Positions 1 through 5,312 of a DNA stretch of 5,701 nt are shown here, one piece after another. The position numbers and the translations under genes were made by a program. How positions within the stretch are numbered: the first letter of the stretch is position 1; every line of letters begins with the position of its first letter. Origin of the DNA: Thermoprotei archaeon (GTDB lineage Archaea; Thermoproteota; Thermoprotei; Thermofilales; Thermofilaceae); assembly GCA_003649495.1 (NCBI GenBank), contig QMRZ01000100.1:1-5701 (forward strand). Reading direction: 5' to 3'. The notes under the pieces were generated by a model, which saw only the letters and a program-made list of their open reading frames with translations, ran no database searches and was not told the origin of the DNA.

Positions 1-723
1 GAGGAGCTGTGCAGCAACTACGGGAGGATAGACGTACTCTGGTTCGACGGCGCATGGCCATACAAGCCAGAGGACTGGAGAGCAGAAGAGCTACTCACGA
101 AAGTCAGGAAGCTTCAGCCGCAGGCGTTAGTTAACGATAGGCTTGGAATACCGGGAGACTTTGAGACCTTAGAGCAATATATCCCGAGGAGTCCGAGGGA
201 GGGGCTCTGGGAGTCGTGTATAACGATGAATGAGAACTGGGGCTATCACGAGTCTGATAGGCTCTGGAAGACGCCTAGGCAGCTGGTGGGAGCGCTGGTC
301 TTAGCCGCCTCCTCAGGTGGCAACCTCCTGCTGAACGTGGGGCCTAGGGCTGACGGCACGTTCCCCCCTGAAGCCATTGAGAGGCTAGCTGAGATAGGCA
401 GGTGGATGAGAGTTCATGGCGAGTCGATATACGGCACTAAGCCGTGCCCCTTCACCTGCAGCGTGGGGGTCTTCACGGCTAAGGGGAATAAGGCTTACCT
501 CCATGCGCTCATGTGGCCTGGCAAGACGATAACGATAGCCAGGGTTGGGAATAGCGTCTCCTCAGCCTACATACTGACGACAGGCGAGGAAGTCAGGTTC
601 AGGCAGGAGGGCAGTAGGGTAATCCTCGAGGGCCTGCCGCTGCTGCCGCCCGACCCCCTGGACACCGTGATAGTGCTCGAGCTCGACGGCGAGCCCGTGA
701 GAGCTGAGTGTAAGCTGGGGTGA
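1..723 (+). CDS. alpha-L-fucosidase, GH29 family (C-terminal part, 5' end outside window)
   Basis: This is the last 240 residues of a glycoside hydrolase family 29 enzyme, which removes alpha-linked L-fucose from glycans by a retaining mechanism. The frame is open from the first base, so the start lies upstream. The visible fragment begins late in the catalytic barrel. IDVLWFDG (residues 10-17 of the fragment) matches the family's nucleophile loop, making Asp16 the expected nucleophile. NDR (45-47) follows, and Glu58 in FETLEQY aligns by eye with the acid/base Glu of the Thermotoga maritima enzyme (TAEY). WESCIT and NWGY (70-82), then GGNLLLNVGP.ADG (106-119), are strong family signatures. 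ERLAEIGRWMRVHGESIYGT (127-146) closes the barrel, and the remaining ~95 residues form the C-terminal beta-sandwich. No frameshift is seen. The membrane-protein gene begins 4 bases after the stop, so the two are probably cotranscribed. Substrate (plant, algal or microbial fucoside) cannot be told. The family assignment is very secure. Confidence 0.95.
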   Translation, partial: EELCSNYGRIDVLWFDGAWPYKPEDWRAEELLTKVRKLQPQALVNDRLGIPGDFETLEQYIPRSPREGLWESCITMNENWGYHESDRLWKTPRQLVGALVLAASSGGNLLLNVGPRADGTFPPEAIERLAEIGRWMRVHGESIYGTKPCPFTCSVGVFTAKGNKAYLHALMWPGKTITIARVGNSVSSAYILTTGEEVRFRQEGSRVILEGLPLLPPDPLDTVIVLELDGEPVRAECKLG

Positions 724-727
724 GAGG

Positions 728-2809
728 ATGAGCGAGGTTAAGCGGGGCTTGACCCTCAAGTCCATCGTCCTGCTGATAATCCTGGTCCCCACATCATCGA
801 TGCTGTCAGTGCTCGTCGCGCTCTACACTGACAGGCCCTACACGTTCGGCACGTTCCCCATGCCCATGCTCTTCATCGCCATACTCGCCGAGATCCTGGG
901 GAGGATCAACCCCAGGCTCAGGCTGAGCCCCCAGGAATACCTCTTCATATTCATAGTATTGTCGTTCATGGGTGCGTACACCTACCTGGCCTTTCACGCC
1001 GCACCTCAGAACGAGATAGTGTTCTACGTGCTCTTCGGCCCCCTCGCGGACTACCAGGCGCTGGGCGTCAAGGCCCTGGGCAGGGCGTGGAGCAGGGCCT
1101 TGCCATCAATGCTATTCCCACCCGAGCCACTGCGCTTCGAGATAGCCAGGATGCTAGTTGAGGGCAGGGCGCCGGGCGAGCCTGTCCCATGGCTGGCGAT
1201 CACGCCCAGCTTCGCCTACTGGCTGGTGATCTTCGCCTTCTACGCCTTCGTAGGAATGTTCGTCACGTTCACCTTCGGCAAGGTGTGGGTAGAGGAGGGC
1301 TTAGCGTTCCCTCTAGCGGTGCCGTCGATATACTTATTCAGGGAGGCGGGGGAGGTGAGCCCCGGGAAGAATAAGGCTAAGCTCTTCGACTGGAGCTTAA
1401 CCACCACTAAAATATTCTGGGCCTCGTTCGCCGTCAGCACCCTGTTGGGGGTCTACCAGGTGATAGCTGAGCTGCTGCCCGCGTTCCCGATGGCTGCGTG
1501 GTGGGGCGAGACTAAGATACCCTTCCCGCTCTTGGCGAAGCTGTGGCCGGGCATCTATGCGTCCTTCGTGTTTAATGGCCCCCTGGCGGCTGTGTGCCTC
1601 GTAATGCCGAACGACGTGCTGTTAACGTTCGTGCTGGGCTGGCTGGTACTGGGGGTCCTATACCAGGGGATAGCCATCAGGCTCGGGATAATACCCTACA
1701 AGCCCGGGATGGAGTACGTCTGGCCGTGGGAGGATTACCCGGGCCGCTGGCTCCCATTCCCCTACAGGTGGGTGGGGGCTAACGGCGTGGCGGTGGGGAT
1801 GGGGCTGTGGATAATCGCGATGAACTGGAGCAGGGTCAAGAGCGTGCTCTCAACCCTCTGGAAGAGGAGCTTTGAGGAGGATGGCCTGCCAATGCGGTGG
1901 GTCTCAACGCTCCTGGCGGTGGGGGCCCTCGGCTGGTACGTGCTCATGCTCGCGGAGGGGGCTGACCCGCTCATAGCCCTCTTCATACCGGCGCTCGCAT
2001 TCCTCTTCCATGTGGTCTACGCCAGGGTGTACGCCGAGGTCGTGTCGGCCGTCAGCGTGGGCTGGGGCGACCCCTGGGAGCCGCTTTACCTGATAGGGGT
2101 CTACACGAGGGGCTGGCCGCCGCCAGGCAGGGTCACGATGGAGACCCCCATGCTAGACCCAGCGTGGTTCACCATCGCCAGGCACATGAGCAGGCTCGGC
2201 GTCTTCAACATAGCTGAGGGCGCGATCAGCGCTGGCCACCAGGTCACCCTCTACAAGATGGCGCGCGATCTCAAGATGAGCCTCAGAGACTTCTTCATAG
2301 CAATGATTGCTGGGCTGGCAGCGCTGCTCCTATTGCTGATGCCCCTAGCCGCTTACTTCATCTTCCACACCAGAGGAGGTCTCTCCGCGACGAACGGCGT
2401 CATCTACAGCTGGGTGCCGTGGAAGACGGCTGAGCAGCTGGTCTTCTACCGCGGTTACCCGGCTGAGGTCACCACGGAGTACAACTTACTGGTGCTCTTC
2501 GGGGCTGGCATCCTGATAGCCGTCGGCCTCTACGCCCTCAAGACCTACGTCCCCTTCTTCTGGTTCATAAATGTCCCAGCCCTCTACGCGGTGATGCAGG
2601 CCTGCAACTACTTCTGGCTGATGGCGATGATAGCCCTGGCGATAAAGTACGTGCTACTGAGGACACTGGGGATGAGGAAGTACGTCGAGTACATCACCCC
2701 CGTGATAGCCGGGTGCGCCTTCTCCTTCGGCCTGGCCTGGGCTCTTCTCGCGGTATACGACGTCGTCGACGTGGTGATTCCTAAAGCCGCGTCCCTATTC
2801 CAGCCTTAG
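728..2809 (+). CDS. polytopic membrane protein, OPT-like DUF6785/DUF6784 type, putative transporter
   Basis: A 693-residue protein with about 13-14 predicted membrane segments by eye (roughly 11-33, 43-61, 69-90, 158-184, 228-250, 284-315, 352-367, 391-409, 413-432, 521-546, 586-604, 607-623, 625-646, 656-678). Two features recall the oligopeptide-transporter (OPT) superfamily and its uncharacterised relatives DUF6785/DUF6784: VEEGLAFPLAVPS (188-200), like the OPT 'EGLPFP' element, and GHQVTLYKMARDLKMSLRDF (503-522), like the OPT 'Q..KDLK.G' element before a second-half helix. RLSPQEYLFIFIVLS (65-79) also resembles the DUF6785 N-terminal region. This is recognition from memory, not a search. 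The ATG at 728 is well supported: it lies 4 bases after the fucosidase stop, with GGTGA (719-723) as ribosome-binding site overlapping that stop, implying translational coupling. Function is inferred only: transport of a fucosylated or other glycan product, or of a peptide. There is no signal for an ATPase partner here, so if it transports it is probably a secondary carrier. Confidence 0.75.
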   Translation: MSEVKRGLTLKSIVLLIILVPTSSMLSVLVALYTDRPYTFGTFPMPMLFIAILAEILGRINPRLRLSPQEYLFIFIVLSFMGAYTYLAFHAAPQNEIVFYVLFGPLADYQALGVKALGRAWSRALPSMLFPPEPLRFEIARMLVEGRAPGEPVPWLAITPSFAYWLVIFAFYAFVGMFVTFTFGKVWVEEGLAFPLAVPSIYLFREAGEVSPGKNKAKLFDWSLTTTKIFWASFAVSTLLGVYQVIAELLPAFPMAAWWGETKIPFPLLAKLWPGIYASFVFNGPLAAVCLVMPNDVLLTFVLGWLVLGVLYQGIAIRLGIIPYKPGMEYVWPWEDYPGRWLPFPYRWVGANGVAVGMGLWIIAMNWSRVKSVLSTLWKRSFEEDGLPMRWVSTLLAVGALGWYVLMLAEGADPLIALFIPALAFLFHVVYARVYAEVVSAVSVGWGDPWEPLYLIGVYTRGWPPPGRVTMETPMLDPAWFTIARHMSRLGVFNIAEGAISAGHQVTLYKMARDLKMSLRDFFIAMIAGLAALLLLLMPLAAYFIFHTRGGLSATNGVIYSWVPWKTAEQLVFYRGYPAEVTTEYNLLVLFGAGILIAVGLYALKTYVPFFWFINVPALYAVMQACNYFWLMAMIALAIKYVLLRTLGMRKYVEYITPVIAGCAFSFGLAWALLAVYDVVDVVIPKAASLFQP

Positions 2810-2813
2810 ACCC

Positions 2814-2828
2814 AGTTTCCTTCTTTAC
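2814..2828 (+). terminator. pyrimidine-rich tract after the membrane-protein gene, possible archaeal terminator
   Basis: Directly after the stop at 2809 the coding strand turns pyrimidine-rich (AGTTTCCTTCTTTACC), with short runs of T and no hairpin. Archaeal transcription commonly stops on U-rich runs without a hairpin, so this is a reasonable end point for the fucosidase/membrane-protein transcript. The runs are only three Ts long, so the call is weak. Confidence 0.25.
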
Positions 2829-2882
2829 CACACCCATCCTCGCTACTTAGCCCAGTGAGGCTCAGCGCGATCAAGAATTCTC

Positions 2883-2888
2883 TATAAA
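2883..2888 (+). promoter_or_regulatory. TATA-like element (TATAAA) in the intergenic region
   Basis: TATAAA, followed by CTTAAAG, stands out in an AT-rich patch (2874-2894) within GC-rich DNA. A start of transcription about 25 bases downstream would fall near 2911, just inside the open frame described at 2894-3046. There is no clear purine-rich BRE upstream, so this could be chance. Confidence 0.25.
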
Positions 2889-2893
2889 CTTAA

Positions 2894-3046
2894 AGCCTGT
2901 ATGGTTTAGAGGAGCTGACCGACCTCTACGCTGAGTGCGAGGTGCACGCCCTGTGCAGCCGTGAAGCCATTATAGACGTAGGCCCCGTGCTAAGAAGAGG
3001 AGTACAGCGCTTCTCCCGCTGGCTCAGGAGTGACAAGAGGCTCTAG
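2894..3046 (+). pseudogene. short unrecognised open frame, possible remnant of a lost gene
   Basis: An open frame of 50 codons follows a TAA at 2891 and ends with TAG at 3044-3046. It has no ATG. Only CTG (2897, 2915) or GTG (2942) could start it. The peptide is soluble and coding-like, with Glu/Arg-rich segments such as LEELTDLYAECEVHALC and RRGVQRFSRWLRS, and its codon choice (AGA/AGG, ATA, CTC) resembles the neighbours. The stop lies 3 bases from the end of the convergent PadR gene. I do not recognise a family. It could be the C-terminal remnant of a decayed gene, a tiny protein starting at GTG 2942 (34 residues), or a chance open frame in GC-rich DNA. Confidence 0.25.
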
Positions 3047-3049
3047 GAG

Positions 3050-3463
3050 CTACTCGAGGAGCCTCCTATACTTGTGTAAGACTCCTCTAAGGGTCTTCAG
3101 CCTCTCCTTGAGCGGCCCCGCGATCAGGCCTGGCTCCCCCTCAGCTATCTTGAAGTAGGCTTCCAGCATGGCGGCCAGCACTCCGGCCTTACTAGTCAGC
3201 GGAGTCTGAGCCCTCGATGTGAAGTACTCGACGCCCTTGCTTGTTATCGAGTAGCGGTGCCTCCTATCCCCTAAGTCCTTAGCCACGAGCCCCCTGCCCG
3301 CCATGTCGTTGAGGAGCCGGTAGATGGTCCCTATCGATGGGTTCCAGCACATCCGCGTCACCTCTAGTATCTGTTTGTAGAGGGCATAGCCGTGCGCGCT
3401 CCCCTCCTTGATCAGCATGGCCAGTATCAGCAGCTCTAGGAGCGAGCACCTGCCGCCGTGCAC
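3050..3463 (-). CDS. PadR-family winged-helix transcriptional regulator
   Basis: A small DNA-binding repressor, 137 residues from the GTG at 3463. The winged helix spans about residues 8-81: LLELLILAMLIKEGSAHGYAL (first helices and the hallmark HGY), then NPSIGTIYRLLNDMAGRGLV (41-60, recognition helix with the PadR TIYRLL pattern), then a wing with RRHRYSITSKGVEYF (67-81). The helical remainder (about 92-137, with KTLRGVLHKYRRLL at the end) is the expected dimerisation region, so length fits the short PadR class. The start was chosen because GGTGAT, a near-ideal archaeal ribosome-binding site, sits 6 bases before GTG 3463. An in-frame ATG at 3523 would add 20 poorly conserved-looking residues, lacks a good site, and lies inside the operator, probably upstream of the transcription start. 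The gene is divergent from the MATE exporter, which is the usual PadR target arrangement. It probably represses both genes and is released by a pump substrate (inference). Confidence 0.92.
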   Translation of the reverse strand: MHGGRCSLLELLILAMLIKEGSAHGYALYKQILEVTRMCWNPSIGTIYRLLNDMAGRGLVAKDLGDRRHRYSITSKGVEYFTSRAQTPLTSKAGVLAAMLEAYFKIAEGEPGLIAGPLKERLKTLRGVLHKYRRLLE

Positions 3464-3490
3464 CAGGGGATCACCGCTAGGGTTGATGGA

Positions 3491-3527
3491 GGGAATGCCT
3501 AAATACCCTCCTAGTAAATGCATTCCC
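3491..3527. promoter_or_regulatory. second inverted repeat (GGGAATGC / GCATTCCC) overlapping the main operator
   Basis: GGGAATGC at 3491-3498 is the exact reverse complement of GCATTCCC at 3520-3527, with 21 bases between. The right arm shares its TTCCC with the left arm of the 26-bp palindrome at 3523-3548. Together they give three similar half-sites (GGGAA at 3491, TTCCCC at 3523, GGGGAA at 3543). The centre of this repeat (3509) coincides with where transcription of the PadR gene should start if the palindrome's TATA core is used. This could be an auxiliary repressor site. Confidence 0.5.
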
Positions 3528-3548
3528 CAAGAATATATTCCTGGGGAA
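3523..3548. promoter_or_regulatory. 26-bp palindromic operator with TATA-like core between padR-type and MATE genes
   Basis: Arms TTCCCCA (3523-3529) and TGGGGAA (3542-3548) flank a perfectly palindromic core GAATATATTC (3531-3540). Twelve of thirteen base pairs match; only 3530/3541 differ. The symmetric core contains TATAT and is the best TATA candidate in the divergent region. A bound PadR dimer would therefore block the promoter in both directions. Start sites expected about 26 bases from the core fall near 3562 (+) and 3509 (-). PadR proteins are known to bind inverted repeats at their own promoters; which protein binds here is inferred from position. Confidence 0.75.
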
Positions 3549-3552
3549 CCTA

Positions 3553-5013
3553 ATGAGAGCTACAGCCCCCGTGGGGAGGTACAGGAAGAGGATAGTTAAG
3601 GGACCCATAGTGAAGACCCTGCTATGGCTGGGCGCCCCCCTCGTAGTGGTGCAGCTCATCCAGGTATCCTATAACGTGGCCGATGCCTTCTGGCTCAGCA
3701 TGTACAGCGATGTAGCCCTCGCTATCCCGAGGCAGGCGTGGCCCCCCTTCCTCTTCTTCAACGCGATCTCCATGGCGCTGTCCTCCGCCAACCTAGCCCT
3801 TATATCCCAGTACGTGGGGGCTAGGGACTTTGAGGGAGCCAGCGAGGCGGCCTCCAAGTTCTTCACGGCCTCCACCGTAGCTGGCCTGGCTCTCGGGGGC
3901 GCCTACTTCACCTTAAGGCCGCTGATATTCGGGGGCCTCATCAAGGTGCCGGGAGAGATCTACAAGCAGGTCATGTCCTACGCTGGCGTGATGTCGGCTG
4001 TCGCAGCCCTCTCCTACGTCGTAACGGCTTACTCCACGATACTCCAGGGCCTCGGCGACACGAGGAGGCCCGCCCTCATTAATGCGCTCTGCCTACTCTT
4101 CAACATAGCTCTAGACCCACTGCTCATATTCGGCGTAGGCCCCCTCCCGAGGCTGGGGGTGCTGGGCGCCGCTGTAACCGACTTGATGGGCAACGCCCTA
4201 AACGCCGTGGCGCTGGCCTTAGCCATCGAGAGGGCCTTCCCCGACCTGAGAGTCAGGCTCACAAGGAGCATGGACTCGGGCTGGATCCTCGCGAACCTGA
4301 GGATCGGGCTACCAATCCTAGCGCTAGTCCTCTCCAACAGCACAGCTAAGATGCTTCAGCTCCGCCTCGTTAATACCTTTGGAGTAGCCGCGGCGACTGC
4401 GTATTCTCTCGGATTCGTGGCCATGGATCTCTCCGACGCCGCCCTCAGAGGCCTGGCGAGGGCTGCAGCGATAATAGTGGGCCAGAGCCTGGGAGCCGGG
4501 CTATATGGGAGGGCACGCGAGGCAGCGCTGAAGGCATCAGCGCTGATCTTCACCGCAACTCTAGCGGGGGCCTCAACCCTCTACGCCTTCAGGAGCCTGC
4601 TCATCTCTATATTCGTCGAGGACCCCGCGATACACGCTGAAGCCATGAAGCTCCTAGGGGTACTGCTGTGGAGCCTCCCATTCTTCGGGATAATGCTTAC
4701 GGCAATGTTCGTCGGGAGGGGCTCCGGCCACACGCTCCCACCCACGCTAATAGGGATAGCGAGGCTCTGGGGATTCTGGGTCGGCCTAGGCTACCTGCTA
4801 GCACTCCAACTGGGCTACGGGTCCACAGGCGTGTGGACCGCCATGGCCCTGGGGAACATAGCCACCGGGCTCATCTCCCTAGCCTGGCTAAGATACGGGG
4901 GCTGGGCCCGCCCAGTCATAAGGCCGCGTAAGCCACTACCCACAGCTCTCCACGAGCACAGCTCCCCGCGAGCCACAACACCTCCCAGCCACGTTAAGGC
5001 AGCTGACGCCTGA
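3553..5013 (+). CDS. MATE-family multidrug/metabolite efflux transporter
   Basis: A cation-coupled exporter of the inner membrane, 486 residues from ATG 3553, with the two-fold six-helix architecture of the family. Half one starts at GPIVKTLLWLGAPLVVVQLI (17-36), followed by the family's early acidic signature NVADAFWLS (41-49, Asp44), SQYVGARD (85-92), QGLGDTRRPALINA (165-178), N184 and DP (188-189), and LGVLGAAVTD (201-210). Half two shows LRIGLPILALVLSNS (249-263), GQSLGAG (310-316), VEDP (355-358), a GRGSGHTLPP turn (388-397) and GVWTAMALGNIATG (426-439). A hydrophilic Pro/Arg/His-rich tail (451-486) follows. The start is uncertain: if the TATA core at 3531-3540 is used, transcription begins near 3562 and the first in-frame start is GTG 3571 (residue 7), which still leaves a normal N-terminus before GPIVK. 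Expression is probably repressed by the divergent PadR regulator. Its last 20 bases overlap the end of the convergent CPBP remnant. Substrate unknown. Confidence 0.95.
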   Translation: MRATAPVGRYRKRIVKGPIVKTLLWLGAPLVVVQLIQVSYNVADAFWLSMYSDVALAIPRQAWPPFLFFNAISMALSSANLALISQYVGARDFEGASEAASKFFTASTVAGLALGGAYFTLRPLIFGGLIKVPGEIYKQVMSYAGVMSAVAALSYVVTAYSTILQGLGDTRRPALINALCLLFNIALDPLLIFGVGPLPRLGVLGAAVTDLMGNALNAVALALAIERAFPDLRVRLTRSMDSGWILANLRIGLPILALVLSNSTAKMLQLRLVNTFGVAAATAYSLGFVAMDLSDAALRGLARAAAIIVGQSLGAGLYGRAREAALKASALIFTATLAGASTLYAFRSLLISIFVEDPAIHAEAMKLLGVLLWSLPFFGIMLTAMFVGRGSGHTLPPTLIGIARLWGFWVGLGYLLALQLGYGSTGVWTAMALGNIATGLISLAWLRYGGWARPVIRPRKPLPTALHEHSSPRATTPPSHVKAADA

Positions 5014-5266
5014 TCGCAGCGTGGTAGGTAGCGGCTGACGCGGCGTAGCAGGCCAGCAACAGGGCTAGGTTACCCGGCGTGGCGTTGATGTATGCTAGGG
5101 AGGCCACTAAGTTATGCGACGCGTGCATCAGGAGAGAGGAGATGAGGCCTCCCCCTCTCATAGGCCCTGCACAGCATGTAGCCTAGGGGAATGAGGAGCA
5201 GCCTGGTAGGCTAGCACGCCGGGGAGCCCGCTCAAGGGCGCGTGAAACACATGGAATGCTCCAAGC
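4994..5266 (-). pseudogene. truncated, frameshifted CPBP-family intramembrane metalloprotease (CAAX protease-like)
   Basis: Read on the minus strand, three consecutive pieces in different frames join into one CPBP C-terminal half. Piece one (about 5266-5206) gives LGAFHVFHAPLSGLPGVLAY, carrying the FxxxH motif (FHVFH). Piece two (about 5207-5152) gives RLLLIPLGYMLCRAYERG, the usual segment ending in YERG. Piece three (about 5155-4994) gives GGLISSLLMHASHNLVASLA and a final hydrophobic helix, carrying the HxxxN motif (HASHN), ending at TAA 4994-4996. The second shift is at a run of five G on the minus strand (5151-5155); one more G would restore YERG-GGLISS. The first shift is near 5203-5209. 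A TAG (minus-strand reading) immediately precedes piece one, and the N-terminal part with the EExxxR motif is absent, replaced by the CRISPR array end. CPBP proteins cleave or bind membrane substrates; this copy should be inactive. Sequencing error could explain one shift but not the missing N-terminus. Confidence 0.75.
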
Positions 5267-5272
5267 TACATC
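5248..5272 (-). repeat. probable vestigial CRISPR repeat at the leader-distal end
   Basis: TCCAAGCTACATC at 5260-5272 matches the last 13 bases of the CRISPR repeat (TCTAAGTTGCATC) at 10 positions. It lies exactly one normal spacer (40 bases, 5273-5312) before the first clear repeat. It shares with that repeat the unusual A in place of G (TACAT for TGCAT). The other half of the 25-base unit shows essentially no match. It overlaps the broken edge of the CPBP remnant. Chance is possible, but spacing and the shared variant base favour a decayed repeat. Confidence 0.45.
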
Positions 5273-5312
5273 GCGTGATCGGCAACTTCCACGAGTGGCT
5301 CGCCGAGTTCTT

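Noticed and set aside
562..792. Minus-strand and alternative-frame open frames inside the fucosidase, membrane-protein and MATE genes
   Set aside because: They are shadows of the well-supported coding frames: low-complexity compositions, no recognisable domains and no start signals.
3523..3548. The strong palindrome as an intrinsic terminator or attachment site
   Set aside because: It lies between two divergent gene starts with an AT core and no trailing T run, and no integrase or flanking duplication is seen; an operator fits much better.
5151..5155. Programmed frameshift at the G5 run (minus strand) in the CPBP gene
   Set aside because: A second frame change, a preceding stop and a missing N-terminal third make decay far more likely than a regulated shift; a homopolymer sequencing error is also possible for this site.
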